64,000 nucleotides of DNA, from NCBI GenBank assembly GCA_013397115.1, contig VWZW01002564.1, forward strand, positions 311,183 through 375,182, in the 5' to 3' direction. The notes below the pieces were generated by a model, which was given only the letters and a program-made list of their open reading frames with translations, searched no databases and had not been told where the DNA came from. Made by a program: the position numbers and the translations under genes. The number at the start of each line of letters is the position of its first letter. Within the stretch, counting starts at the first letter, position 1. Shown here piece by piece: positions 33,827 to 46,679 of this stretch. The stretch is from Edolisoma coerulescens (Eukaryota > Chordata > Aves > Passeriformes > Campephagidae).

Positions 33827-36245
33827 AAGGGCCAGACTGCTGACATTAATGGAATGGTCACTCTACCCTCAGCTGTGTGCACACAGTGACACCACCACAC
33901 CAGGAGCACTGTGGGGACCAGCAGGCACCAACAATTCAGCTGAGCCTTGCAAAATGCCAGAACCTCTACCCAGAGCTTCCCCTTTCCAGCTAAAATCACA
34001 GCTGAAAATAACCCTCCCTTCCAAAGGATGGCCCTGCTTGAGCACTTGGTGTGCCCACGGTGCATGACAAGGGGGTTATTTATTGCCAGCATGCTGAGAA
34101 TAGGATTTTACAGGGAGAGGGAGGGTGACAAAGCCTATTCCCAGCAAGCTGGGACATTTTGACACCTGTTACTGAGTTAACCAATGCACTCAGATGCATC
34201 ACGGATGAATGCAGTCATCAAGGTCTCCTGCAACACTTCCAAGCCCACAAACTTTCCAGCTGCCACCAACATGCTGGCTGGAGTCTGGGGCTCCCCTCGG
34301 ATCCTTCCTGGACATTTATTTTGCTTGCAGCTGGATCTGGCTTGGCAACAGAACTCCCCCAGCAGTAACATGAGGTTCCCTTCATATTTTTAAGAATCAA
34401 AGCCCCAGGCAAAAACCAGAAGGCTGCACACCTTGGAATGGGTAGAGTGAAGGCTGCTGAGCTGCTGGCCTGCCCTGCTGGTGCACTTGGGAATGTCAGT
34501 AAGGGAAGGGATTGCTTGGTTCACCCCATCCAGTCCCCTCCTGTCATGAGCAGCCACATGAAAGCCTGCCCTGCCCAGCACAGCTCACAGAACATTTTCT
34601 TCCCAAGCCTCAGTGCACTCTAGAACACAAAGCACTTCCTGACCACCACTGAACCAGCTTAGATCAATAGGGTGAAAGATCAAAAGCCCCAAACTCTGCT
34701 GCATTAGAGGGGGAGAGCGGGTGAGCTGAAGGGCCTTGCCAGCATCCCAGCAGGAGAGGGATGCTTGGAGATGAAAATACAGGGAACAGTCTGCAGAGGA
34801 GGAATCCTGGGAAACCTGCTTTCAGCTTGCTCATGCTTTTAGAAGTTTGTAGGAAGTGTGGGGCAGCTCAAACTCGCATGCAATGAGCAGCTAAGAAAGG
34901 ATTTGGGGTCAGGTTGTGAGTGGCAAGCCCCGCCATCCATGCATTTCCCACCCCTATTAATTACTCTTCTCTGGGCTGCAAGGATAGGATTCAGCTGTCC
35001 TAACTTTGGAGGCCTGGGAGAGACATCTCAGTCTGAGCTCGCTGTCCTTTTCTCCCTGGGCAGGCAGTGGAAAGGAGTAGCTGCTCCCTGGACACACTCC
35101 AGCTAACCCATTCCCAGCCATCTCCACCAGGAAGGGAGGCACTGCTCCCAGGATGGGCTCTGTCCTTTGGCCAGGGAGCTCAGGAGGTGATAATTAATTA
35201 TAAGCATCTACATCTCAGTGGATGAATCTTACCCAAAGCACCCACCTGGTGCTCCAGAAGACCCGAGTTCAGAAGACTTTGCTGGATGACTTTGCTCCTC
35301 ATCTGAGTGTCTTGAAACCTTCCTTGTGGATTGAGTGAGTGCCAGGCTCTCCCTCTGGGTAGCATCCTGGAGCTCAGATGAAAGGTGTGCCCAAGCACAG
35401 ACTCATGCAGAGCCCATGTGGTGGAGGAGGAAGTTGTGGAAGATTGGTATGAAAGGAGAAGGAATGGGAATATTGGTATGCAGAACTCCCAGAGGAGTAA
35501 CTGGCAGGAGGGGGACAGGAGGGATGGCAGCTGTTGGTGGCACCTGGACTGGCAGGTCTTTGAGATGTACATCAAGGGACAGCTCCTCAGAACAACCAGA
35601 GCAGGAGACAAAAGACTCAGGAGACAAAATCCTGATGACTCACAGGGAGGTGTGACAGGATGGAGAGACTCATCATCCTCAGTGCCTGATGAGTGAAAAA
35701 CAGCGTCTCTGAACCTGGGCAGTGTCACCTGGGGGACTTGGTGAGGACTGGGCAGTCAGTGCCCCTGGGTCCTCTGTGCCAGCATGAGGAATCGTGGCCA
35801 GATCAGGTGGATACAAACTCTTCACTGCTTAAGATTATGTGACTATGACAGTATGAGGGAGCGACTTCCATTTTGTTTAAAAATAAATTGCTCTTCTCCT
35901 CTTATCAGGTCTGGCATTGAACTTTACTGCATTTTTATTCACATTGCAGCATTGTTTCCTGCAGCAGAGAAACAAGCCTGGACTTGGAAATGGGCTTGGA
36001 CAGTCTCTGGTCTGGGAAGGGTCTTAAGGCAGCCTGGTGGATTTGTACTTGTAATGCCTCTGTGGTGTTAAGCTCCGTCAGAGTCTAAGGTTACCCCGAA
36101 CTTTCCAAGTGAAAGGCATTGGCTCAGGTTTGCTTGAGATTGGCCTTGGCTTGTCTGACAGATCTGTGAAACCCTAAAACCCTTCAGCTTTGGCTGACTT
36201 GTTTTACAGGCTCCTGATGAAGTACAAGAAAGTCACTGCTGCATT
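33827..36245. other. Intergenic stretch, no supported gene
   Basis: Open frames reach 176 codons (minus strand, 35198-35728) but are featureless. No repeat family is recognised. Confidence 0.5.
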
Positions 36246-36362
36246 GATCACAAACTACTCCGAGCTGGAAGGGACCCATGAGAATCATCACAGCCCAGCT
36301 CCTGGCCCTGCATGGGACAGCCCCAGGAATCCCACCAGTGCCTGAGAGCGTTTTCCAAACAC
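36246..36362 (-). mobile_element. Diverged CR1 LINE tail
   Basis: Blocks resembling 'gagctggaagggaccca', 'agaatcatca', 'ctcctggccctgca', 'gacagccccaggaatcccac' and 'gcctgagagcgtt' match a CR1 subfamily different from the common one, in reverse orientation. Confidence 0.75.
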
Positions 36363-39300
36363 GTGCACAGCCAGGTGTGCCACTGCAATGTGGGCCAGGG
36401 TGGATCTGGAACCCTTGGGCTGTTGTGCAGCCCCTTGGTCTGTGATTCCCATCCCTATGGAGAGCCTGACTCTGGCCTTCCAGATTTTTCTTGAATCTCT
36501 TTTTTCTTGGAAGTTTAAAGCAGAGATTCCCATAGGAAAGGTGCCTTCCCTCTTTGGTCTGAGGCTGGGTCAGTGTTTTCTGAGTGACCACCTGGACACA
36601 AACTCTTGGGAAACCAAGGCAGAGAGAGGGGGGCAGTATGGGGTAGATTTGCAGGGTCTTTGCACATTGGGATAAAGAAGCCAATGGAATGTATGCCCAG
36701 TGTGTATTCCGTGGCTGGAATCTCTACTTCAGTGTCTTAAAATCCTGCCCTGTTCAGCTGCACACCTTTATCATTACAGTGTTGCCATATCTCAGACATC
36801 CTTCTCCACATGGGGTTGTATAGGACCTCCAAATTTCTGGGTACCCCCCAAGAATTTCTTAATTTTTTAACACACATACACTTGAGAAATGGAGAAAAGG
36901 ATCAAACCTAGACCAGCTGAGCCAATGAGGCATTCAGCTGAACACAGCCTGTTTGTGCAAAGGACAGGCACAGAGATGGCTTTGCAAAATCTTGCCAAAC
37001 ACGAATTGAAAATAGTAGAAGTAGTTTGCAGACTTTTGTTCCTGATTTTTCGCTCTTTGTGGCTTAGCCCCAGCTGGCAAATGAGCCCAACATAGCTCCT
37101 TGTTCTCTCCCCTCTGGTAGGATAGGGGGCACAGTTGGAAAAGTGAAAAAACTCACGGATTGAGATAAAAACAGTCTCACAGGTAAAGCAAAAGTCCCAC
37201 ACTCAAGCAAAGCAAAACACAAAATTCATTCCCCACTTGCCATGGCAGGCTGGAGCTCAGCCATCCCCAGGCCAGCAGGGCTCCATCACAGGTAACAGTG
37301 ACTTGGGAAGACAAATTAATCATTCCAAACATCTCCCCCTTCCTCCTTCTCCCCCCAGCTCTATATCCTGAGCATGGCACCATATGATGTGGGACACCCC
37401 TGGGGTCCTGGCTGTGTCCCCTCCCCTCTCCCTGTGCACCCCCAGCCCCCTCGCTGGGCTGAGGGGCAGAAAAGGCCTCGGGTCTGAGTGAGAGCTGCTC
37501 AGCAACAGCCAGAACATCCCTGTGCTATCAACACTGCTTCAGCACAAACCCAAACACAGCCCCACACCAGCCACTGCGAAGAAAATTAACTCTGCCCCAG
37601 CCAAAACCAGCACATCACCTCACTTGCCACACAGTGCAAGGATCAAAGACCTTTGACATGTCCCAGCCACTCCTGGAGACAGCCCCAAAAGGGGATAAAT
37701 CTTGGTTCTTCAAAGCCTGAAAGCCAGAGGGATATTTGATCAGGGCTGTGTTCTGCCAAGATCCAGAAGGAGGCAGGTGGATGCTTTGGCCCTCTTGCAG
37801 ATGTGGGGGAACATTGTGGGTTTGTGCTTCCCGCAGAGGCCAGCGAGACCTCTGGAGATGTTGCTCTAATTCCCTCAAATGACTTTGGCAGACAGGGGTC
37901 AAATGACTTAAAATAAGGGGCCTCCAAGAAATGAGGCAGGATGCCATCCCTGGCACCCTGAATGTGGCAAAGAATCAAGAGATAAGTGGGGAAGAGAAAT
38001 GTGGGTTAGACTGGTAGCTTTAGAGGAGACCAGAGGCACGGTGTGGACTTAGCTGTGTTTGTACACACACGGGAAGGATCTATATCAGTATTAAAACAGG
38101 AATTGCTGCTCTGACAAGACATTACCACATCGACAGTGGAAGAGTGAGCCTGCATACTGTAACAGGCTTGGGAGGTTTATTCCAAGTCCTGCAGATGTGG
38201 GACTGTTGACACAAACCTAGAATTGGTACCTCTTTTGGAAAATTACCATTATGAGAAGACTCATTAGGGATAATACTCTCATTTCCTCTCTGGCAGCAAG
38301 TCTGCCAGCTAAAATAGACAGTAGGATGCTTTTCACTGATAGGGAAAGATAGATCCTTGCATTTTGATTTAAAGGGATAAAATATTTTCATTTTTTAAAG
38401 CAACACGGGTCATTGATCTGCATTGTGGTTTTAGCATAGGCAAGATTTTAGTTATTGAGCTTCCACAGGGCAGCCTTAGGTCTTGGTGGGAGTCTTCCAG
38501 TGGACAGGCTGAAGGTTTGTTTCTGCTTTGAGCCGTGCTCTGCAGGAGTCCCCAGGTTTCAGGTCCAGTTTCTAACCCTGAGATGCCTTACCAAAGGATT
38601 GCAAAGTAACCCTGAGGTGAGAATCACATGAGCCTAGGCCAAGTTTAAGAAATCTCTCTGGTTCTTAGGAAAGCGATAATACCTTGGGTGAAGCCAGGCT
38701 GAAGGTCCAGAGCTTTCTGACTGAGGCAGAGTGAAATGCGAGGGATGTGCCAAGTCCCAGTGCCCGCTGCCTGTGCTTTGTGCAGCTCTGGGTGCTGCAG
38801 CTCATCTGAAAATGAGGATGTTTACTTCTCCATGGTGTAACCCAGCTTTGCCAATGGGATTTTGGAGAGACTTTAGAGGAATAAAGCTTCTCCCTCGGCC
38901 AGCAATCCCTTCTGCCTGGCTTCGGCCCAGGACAACTCTTTTCTTGTCCCAGTTAGAAAATCGCCTTGCCCTGAGGGCAGAGATGTTTCCATTGCTTCCC
39001 TCACGCTGCCCTGCGAGCTCACATAATGAGATAACATTGTGTTCACATTAAAAAATGCCCCTAATTCCTGGTACTGCAAATCTGTGACCACTCACCAGCC
39101 AGCGTGTGCTCTTTGGGAAAGAAAAACAGCGCTGACCCTGCTCGGGGTCACGAGCCCAGCTCCTGTCAAAAGCCACTGGGAGCTGGGAGCAGATGCTGCT
39201 TCTTGAACTGCACATTCAGGGGGGACCAGGGTGTTTCCACCCCTGGTTATCCAGGCTTGGCACTGCAAAAAGCTCTGCCAGTGCATCCACAGGTGTTTTT

Positions 39301-40026
39301 GCCTGTTGAAAGCCACCTCCTTCTTGGGAAGGGTGCAGTACACGGCCACGGGTCAGTGCTGAGCAAACCACGTTGCTGTCGCTTTGTGTTTGGCACGGGT
39401 CACTTAATCCAGGTGTTTGTGGGCACAAATATCACGTGGGAGAGCCCGGAGATTCCTCTGGCTCAGGGTCATGAGCAAGGTCAGCTCAGTGAAGGTCAGT
39501 GAGCTTAAGCAGACTAAAATCAGGGCTTTTCTCTGAAGAAGGGCAGAAGTTAGAGCCAGACAGGCAGCCCCTGCTCTCTGTTTTCTCCCACTCTGCTGGG
39601 TGACAGTGTCTGGCTGGAGCAATCTGGAGAAAATATTTCCAGTTAAAAAGCACCTGTGCTCAGAAATATTCAGGCTGCTTACTCCCCACTGAAATCAGGG
39701 CAGGCAAAATATGCACATTTGGGGCTTCCAAATGAAACTCTGGGCAGCTCAGCCCACCCTAAGCATGTGTATGACTGCGTGTGGAGGCTGGCAGCTCCCA
39801 GTTCAAAACCCAGCTCCCAGCATCAAGCCAAGGAAGGGCCACACTCTGCTGTGGACTTGGCCATGTGGCTCTGGAGTCTCTGTCAGGCTGGGTGCTGATG
39901 TGCTGCTGGGGTGGGGCCAGAATGCCAGGGCCCAGGGCTCTGACACAGCTTCTGCCTGCCCTTTGCTGAGACAAAACTTTCCAGGTGACATTTGGGCAGA
40001 TGGAGGTTAAAGTCCTTCGGATCTGA

Positions 40027-40044
40027 AGAGAGAGAGAGAGAGAG
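40027..40044. repeat. (GA)n microsatellite
   Basis: About nine consecutive GA units. Confidence 0.9.
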
Positions 40045-41206
40045 ATTCCTTTTAATTGTGTCCCTGCCCACGATCCTCTTACTTGTTTAGAGAAGGTATT
40101 TGAAACAAATGAAGGTTCCTGCTTTGCTTCAACTGTCTGACACATCCCATCCTCTCTCCTCCTCCCCAGAGAGCCCTGCTGGCCCTCCTGCACTGTGCTG
40201 GGCTGTGTTCTCCTTCCCAGCTGCACTTTTGACTGGGGCCACAACTCGCTGGAAGCCTTTCTAAGGATTCCCATGAAGAATAAATCAAAACAACAGAATC
40301 AGACCAAAAATTAATTGTTTTTCCATCTGTTGAAAGTTAAAAAAACTCCCCAGCACCCTCTTTCATTAATCAGTCTGTTTTCTATCTGCTTTTGACCCTC
40401 ACCTGGTTTATATAACAATAAAATACAGGCAAGTGTTTTGATTATCTATTGTTGAGAAACTATTAATTCAAGGAAATGTTTGTGGTGGAAGGAAATTTAA
40501 GTCAAGGAGGATTTAACCTTGGAACAGTCCTGGGAGCAGTGGGACTGTGTGCAGGGCTGGCAGTGTGGGACGTGGTGGCCGTGACACCCTGGTCCAGCAC
40601 ACCCCAGGAGGCAGCAGGAGGGGAAGGAGTTGTCCATGAAATACCCAGTTTTTCCTGCTCTCCATTGAGCCAGAAACTTCATGGAGAAAAGTCCCTTCCT
40701 AGCTGATTTGGGGTTGTTGCTCTGGCCCAAAAGAGAAGAGGGAGACAGGAGTGAGAGCGGCCCCCTGCTCCACACCTTTAAACCCTATACAGGGTGGGAG
40801 CATTTTCTGATTTGGAAAAGAGAAGTATTTTTTTCCCAGAGGGTGTCTGAAAGCAGCCAGCTCCTCAGATTTTCTCTGCCAATGCCTCATATATGCAATC
40901 CATGTGTAGACCCAGATGGGAAACGCTGCAGTGCAAGGCAAGATCCATATCCAGGGTTTGATCCACCCCATCAGTGCTGCGATGACAGAGGTCATTTGGG
41001 TGACTGAGTCAGATGCCCCCACTGCCATCATTGCTCAGGAATATCTAAACTACACAACAGGACCACCTCCAAGAGTCATTTCTGTGTCTTAAGACAGACC
41101 TTTCCCTCCCCAAACGCAGAGTCCTACATCTGTAACTCCTGGGGTGACAACAGGCAGACAGGAGATATCCTCTAGTGCTTTCTCAACTCACAGCCCAGCT
41201 TAATTG

Positions 41207-41281
41207 GAATAAAATAATAATAATAGCAATAGTAAAAAGCAATAGCAGTAGCAATAGTAATAGTAACAGTATAAATAATTG
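41207..41281. repeat. AAT/AGC-type microsatellite
   Basis: An interrupted array of AAT, AGC and AGT triplets about 75 bp long. It produces a Ser/Asn-rich open frame that should not be read as a gene. Confidence 0.88.
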
Positions 41282-42065
41282 TTTAAACAACAAGAAGCCC
41301 AATGTAATAGAGATGAGGGGGAAAATCAAACTCTTTATCCTGAGAAATGCAGTTTCTGCCTATAGCAGTCTTAAGTCTTGCCTCTGGAAAACTTGTGCAA
41401 TGCCTCTCTTACTCCAAGGGCTCCAGTGCCAACAGGAGCCAAGTAGGAAAAGCGAGAAGGCAAAGCAGGGGCTGATGTGACAGCAATGACTGAACTGATT
41501 TTAATTTGCCCAGACAGCCCTGACATCCCTGCCTGCCCAAAGGATGCTGTTGCTAATGGGATGGGTGGCAGGTCCTGAACCCGGGCCCTCAGCCCGGGAA
41601 GCTGCACACATCCCTCCCCTGGGAGAGGCTCCACGTCCTTCCCAGAGCATGGATCACTCACCTGTGGGGTGGAACAGCTCAGAGGGGAGGAGAGGAGTGA
41701 GGAAAGGGGGGACACAAGGAGGGACCAGGTGCTCCCAGGCTGGAGGAAGCTGAGGAACAACCTCATGACGTGGTGACCCCTGAGGGCTGAGCCTGGTGGA
41801 ACCTCCCCACACTGACTGCCAGAGCAGAGCAGGGCTGAACTCCACCTGCTGGAAGCTCCTGCAAGACCTCTGTGGTGCAGATCAGGGTTTTAAGGAGGTA
41901 AATAGCAACGTCTGTGGGACCCAGGAGAAACATGGACTGCAGGTGCTGAAACTCCCAGCTTTCTTCTGGCTCTGGCCCTATTGACCTGTGTGCTTTGCTC
42001 AACACCAAAGGCAGGAGGAGACAGGGACCCTCCATTTCTCTGGAAACATCACTCTTGAGCGTGGC

Positions 42066-42200
42066 CACAGAATCACAGAATCAATGAGGTTGGAAAAGAC
42101 CTCTGAGATCATTGAGTCCAGCCTTTGACTGAACACCACCTTACCAACCAGACCATGGCACTGAGTGCCACGTCCAGTCATTCCTTGAACACAAAGATGT
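42066..42200 (-). mobile_element. CR1 LINE 3'-end fragment
   Basis: 'cacagaatcacagaatcaat', 'gaggttggaaaagacctct' and 'gagatcattgagtcca', then 'accttaccaaccagaccatg', are the reverse complement of a CR1 tail of the 'caacctcattgattctgtg' type. Confidence 0.88.
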
Positions 42201-42229
42201 TCAGGCTGAGTTGAGGGGCAGGTGCCCTC

Positions 42230-42620
42230 TGTTCAAAGGCTTTCAGAAAAAGCAAATGCCACAGCCTTCCTGCTAGCCCATATTACATGCTCGGGTTCCC
42301 TCCTTCCCCCCCTTCCAGCTATATTTAGTGCTGAGCACAGACATGGAAAGACACTCCAGACAAATCCTTGTGCAATCCACAAATCTCTACCTGGGCTGAT
42401 TGCTCAAGTTGCCTTATTAGCATCACACCTGCTTTGAGCACCCAGGCTACCAAATTAGATGGAAAAAACATGCAAATGCCAGTGTAGCTCTCTGGGAAAT
42501 TAGCATGCTTCCTGCACAGAGGTGGAGATTGCTTGGAGGGGAGAGAAGTAATAATGTCGTTTGGCTAATTATCAAAGCAATTATATCAAATTAGGAAAAA
42601 TGATGACTTTTAAAAAAGCA
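42230..42620. promoter_or_regulatory. Candidate non-coding regulatory block rich in TAAT/octamer motifs
   Basis: An octamer ATGCAAAT (42470-42477) is accompanied by several homeodomain-type cores (CAAATTAG, GAAATTAGC, GCTAATTATC, CAATTATATC) within 200 bp, and no repeat is recognised. The clustering resembles a developmental enhancer. This is pattern-based inference only; conservation has not been checked. Confidence 0.25.
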
Positions 42621-43750
42621 GAAGTATCACTGCTATCTTATTGACTGGCTGCTCCAAGGATGGCACAAAGAGCAGCTCCTCTATATGGCCACAGGTATCC
42701 ATGAGGAGGCTTTGCCATCCAACCACCATTTAAAAATTTGTTATTTGATTGAAAATCCCCAAGATTTCTTGCTCTTTTTTTTTTTTTTTTCCCCTTTAAG
42801 ATAAAGTTACAGTTTTTTAGAAGGAGCACAAGGGACAGAAAGGAAACAGCAACTTTTGAGCAGCTGCCATATCAGCAAAACCCACTTCTGCAGCACTGGG
42901 GATCTCGTGCTCCTCTTTCCCAAACAAATGGCTCAGCCAGCCCCATCCCTCTGGGAGCAACAACCTTCAGCTCTCCTGTCTCCAGAGTCATCTCTGCTGT
43001 CCTCAGTGGCCTCTAAACCCATGGGTCCATCTTATCCTCTTGTGTTGCATCATTAAAGGACTGAAAGCTTCGATACCTTTCTTCCCAGAAAGCCACAGCA
43101 GTCACCTCAAACCATCTGATATCTTTTTAAAATAAATGCAGACATGTAGTTCTGCTAGAAACCAAGAACTGGAGGGTCCTAGCAGTGTCCTCTATTATAT
43201 TTTGGGGCATCCCAGTGGGCTGTTGTCTGGGAAGGGGCTGTGCTGCCTTGCCCCGTGTCCTCCCCACAGTTCCAGGAATGGTCCATCCTGCCCAGCCCAC
43301 CAGCAATGGGAGAGTGCAAGAAGCAACCAGCATCACTCCTCGAGGAAACACTCCCTGAGTACACGGGCCGTGAGAAATGCATGTGTCTGACACCTGGGGC
43401 CAGACACACAGAACTCCTTCCCCCTGCAAGGGAAGGTTTGTCCTCTGGAAGTGGACAGCGGGGCCAAAAGAGCTGCCCACTTCAGAAATGCCGGCCCGTC
43501 TGCTTCCTTTGTTCGGGATGAAATGTCTGACTTTTGCCACTGAGTAATGTTGCAGGCAGCTGTCTGAAAACTCTCCCCTTCCTTTGGGATGGCCTCAATT
43601 TTCATGCCTGCTTGCTGGAGTCTTAAAAGCTTGTTTTCAGCCGGGTTTGCTTGCAAAGCTCAATTAGCACTTTGCACGCATTTGATCAGGTGCTAATTTA
43701 ACTCAGGGGACGATTTACCTTCCTAAACATATGCTAATAGTTCTCTTCGA

Positions 43751-43793
43751 GAAAAAAAAAGAAAAAACAAAAAGGAAAAAAAAAAGGGGGGGG
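43751..43793. repeat. A/G-rich low-complexity tract
   Basis: Interrupted A runs end in a run of G at about 43786-43793. It is purely purine apart from one C and is a likely slippage site. Confidence 0.85.
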
Positions 43794-45300
43794 TGAGGGA
43801 TGACGAGACAGGATAGAGAGAAAGCAGCAGATAAATTATTTTTAACTGGATCAAAATGATGACATTCCTTTTCCTACTCATCCCTGGCTGAGTCATGCAA
43901 ACCGTCCCGAATGTGAGGATGTGCAGCAAGGACAGCAACAAGCTCGGAGAAAGGAGGGCTGGAGGAGCACCCAGGGGTCTGCACCACCCCTGGGGAGCTG
44001 CCCTGCCCTGTCCTGGCAGAGTCCTGCCATTCCCAAACCCTTCCTTCCCCACTGCTCCACTCTCCGTGGCTCGGTCATGGCACAGGCTCGTGGGGCAGGT
44101 GTCCCACTGCATCACTGACCCCAAAATATGAGATTTTTATATATTCTTTCTAACTGAGGGCATTCAATGGATGTACAAACTGTTGCACGGGGTCAATAAT
44201 ATGTCCTTAACCAGAACAAGTGGGGCACAAAAGCATTTCTTACACCAGCCTTGCCAGGGAGGTGTTGTAACCAGCACCACAGCCTCACCATTTTCGGCTT
44301 TTTTAAAAATATTATTTCTTTTACAAAAGCTCTGATCAAGGATCAGCAATTAGTTGTTGAATCTCTGGTATCCATCTAGCATATGGAGGGAGTTGTTTCT
44401 TACAGATCTGCTGTATTTGGGAAAATAAAATCTGGTTTGGAAAAAAAAAAGAAAGGGTTCTTGGAAGCTCCCCAAAATCTGAGGAGTGTGAACATCACTG
44501 GTTACTTCCAAGAGCTTTTGCCACTATTTTAACTCACATTGCCTGGCACAGCTGAGCCCTGGATTTGCAGAAACTCCATAAAAGAGTCAAGGTCTTTTTT
44601 TCCACCTTCATTTTGTATGTCTTAGGCTGCAGCAATTCCATCACTGCCTCAGACTGTTATTCAACAACTGAAAAATCTCCCTGCCAGAGATATCCCCCCA
44701 GTCCAACAACATATTTCACATCACCTTTTGTTTCATGCAGGATTTAAAAAGAAAGTTTATGAGCGTGGAGACAGAGCCTAGCAGATCCCCTGCCATTTTT
44801 CCCTCTGTGATGCCACCCTTCAGAAACTCTCCCTTACCCAGGAGAAAGCAGGGCATTTACTCTGGGCAGGAGAGGAGGGGGTGGTTTAATAAAAACTGCC
44901 AGGATATCACTGTAGCACAGGACAAAAGGGCAACAGGATCTACATAACTCTCCCCAGAACAGCAAAAATGCCTTCATTCCTGTGGTCCAGGGCCAGGTGG
45001 GATGCCAGCAATTATCTGGTCCTGCTCTTAATGTTAATGAACCAAAGAGAGAGCATCAGGCACCATCCCAGCTCTTTGGTTTGTTAACATTAAAGTCACT
45101 TTAGTCAAGGTTGCCAGTGGCTCCATGTTTCTACTGGGCTGTGGGCTGGGAAGATAAGCTCAAGATTAGAAATTTCATGGTTTTTTCCTTCCTCTAATTT
45201 TAATTTGCTATACCTCAAGCATTGGTGGCTACCTAATTTCCTTGAAAACAGACTTTCCTGGCTAAGGCAGGGTTATCCAGAGGCACAGCCATGGACAGTC

Positions 45301-45758
45301 TGAGATGCAGAGTGGTGCCTCAGGGCCCTGTGGTGCCTAAAGTGGCTACCTAGAAACAGACACTGACAGGAATAAGGGAATAAAGGTAGGTATTTATTTG
45401 AAAGGCCTTCAGAGGTACACCCTGGGGAGCCAAAGGCCACACCCAAAAAGGACCCCAAGATGGACAAGGAGTCACGAGTTCTTCACACTTTTATAGGCTT
45501 GGTTCATTTGCATATCAGCATAAATTTGCCAATTAAAACTTTAACTAATGATGTAATTTCTCCAAGCTTACCTACCCCCTCCTTCTCGAGATGTTGGTTT
45601 GCACATTTTGGGCCTAGGACAGTCTGGGTGTCCTTGGAGCAAACCTAGAGAGGGTTTGTTATGTCTATCTTAGCATGAGAGAGCAGAAGTTAACTTCAGA
45701 GTTACACACTAGGCAGTACAGGATTTGAAAAATATAAAAGTTAAAACCTGAGGCATCA
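45301..45758 (-). mobile_element. Solo ERV LTR, minus strand
   Basis: Read on the minus strand, it begins TGATGCCTCAGG at 45758, has a TATA box (complement of TTTTATA at 45489-45495), then an AATAAA signal (complement of TTTATT at 45393-45398), and ends with CA near 45301. Spacing between TATA box and polyadenylation signal is about 95 bp, normal for an LTR. No internal viral sequence lies on either side. The sequence is well preserved, suggesting a fairly young insertion. It resembles LTRs I associate with songbird genomes, possibly ERVL-like. The outer end at 45301 is approximate because no clear target duplication is visible. Confidence 0.75.
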
Positions 45759-46419
45759 CCTGCAGGTGGGGAGATGCTGGTGGAGGAGCAGGGAGCATCC
45801 CAGGATCTGTGAGTCCTGCTGGAGAGCAGGAAGTGTGGTGGGGCCAGATGGGTGAAGCTTTTGGAAGCTGTGGGACTCTGCCTGGGCTGGAATCCCTCTG
45901 CAGTTGCCATTTCAGAGGGCAGCAGTGGAAAAGCGAGCAGGTTTTCCCTTTACCCACCCCACAAACATATTAATTTACATGCCTTACCCATCTTTCCTAC
46001 CCAAAACCGCTTCCACTTATTTTCTTTACTCTGTTCAAATTGCTTTTACACCGTGTCTAATGCCCCGCAGGTCCCTTCAATTCACAACTGCTGTTATTTA
46101 GTGAAATGTTTTCCCTAGGTCAACAGACTTTCATTTCAGGGTAGATAATCCTCTGTATATCCCCTGCGGGAGGCCGGGCTCTGCTCTGCAGCTGAGAGAC
46201 TCTTTGTCAGGGTAATAAACTGAAAGCAGGATTTAGAAGAAATTACCTAGAAATTGAGTCCTTTGCTGCAGCTTTTTATTCCTCCTTTGAGTCATGTTTT
46301 CCTAAGGGCTTTTCAAAAGGAGGGATCAAGAATATGTATTATCTTTGCCAACGGCAGAGAGGCAGCAGACAGATTAGCCTGGAAGGGAAGGGCACACATG
46401 CAAAGGCCACCACAAAGAC

Positions 46420-46437
46420 AAAAAAAAAAAAAAAAAG
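46420..46437. repeat. Poly-A tract
   Basis: About 17 consecutive A bases, with no element body recognisable upstream that would make it a retroposon tail. Confidence 0.85.
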
Positions 46438-46656
46438 GCTCTACCTTTAAGTAAAGGTGAAAAAAAAAGTTGTGTTTGGAGTTTATTGTCTTTCATATGA
46501 AAACACACACTTAGAAGCATTGTTGGTTTTTCTGGATTTTAATTCCTCCATGGCTTTCCTGGGGAAATAAAGTTCTCTAATATAGAGACTCCTTAGCAAA
46601 GTGTGATTAATTACAGACACACGTATGTTTTATATTTAAATACATTTTATGTTTGT

Positions 46657-46679
46657 AATGAATATGATAAATATTCATT
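46657..46679. repeat. A/T-rich palindrome
   Basis: AATGAATAT, spacer GATAA, then ATATTCATT form a perfect 9-bp inverted repeat inside a strongly A/T-rich island. Confidence 0.6.

Larger units (their letters stand above)
36363..42065. other. Intergenic stretch, no supported gene
   Basis: No supported exon. It holds a (GA)n tract at 40027-40044, an AAT/AGC-type microsatellite at 41207-41281, and an AP-1/Maf-like palindrome at 41004-41012. The rest is unassigned. Confidence 0.5.
42201..45300. other. Intergenic stretch, no supported gene
   Basis: No supported exon. It includes a T run at about 42776-42791, a purine-rich A/G tract at 43751-43793 and two motif-dense A/T-rich blocks (42.23-42.62 and 43.63-43.74 kb). 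Confidence 0.5.

Noticed and set aside
35198..35728. 176-codon minus-strand open frame
   Set aside because: Serine/leucine-rich with no domain, and open frames also run on the opposite strand; most likely chance.
40681..41031. Cysteine-containing frame on + and a hydrophobic frame on the minus strand
   Set aside because: The cysteine spacing matches no domain I recognise, and the hydrophobic frame is its antisense shadow.
41175..41480. Ser/Asn-rich open frame
   Set aside because: It is the translation of a triplet microsatellite.
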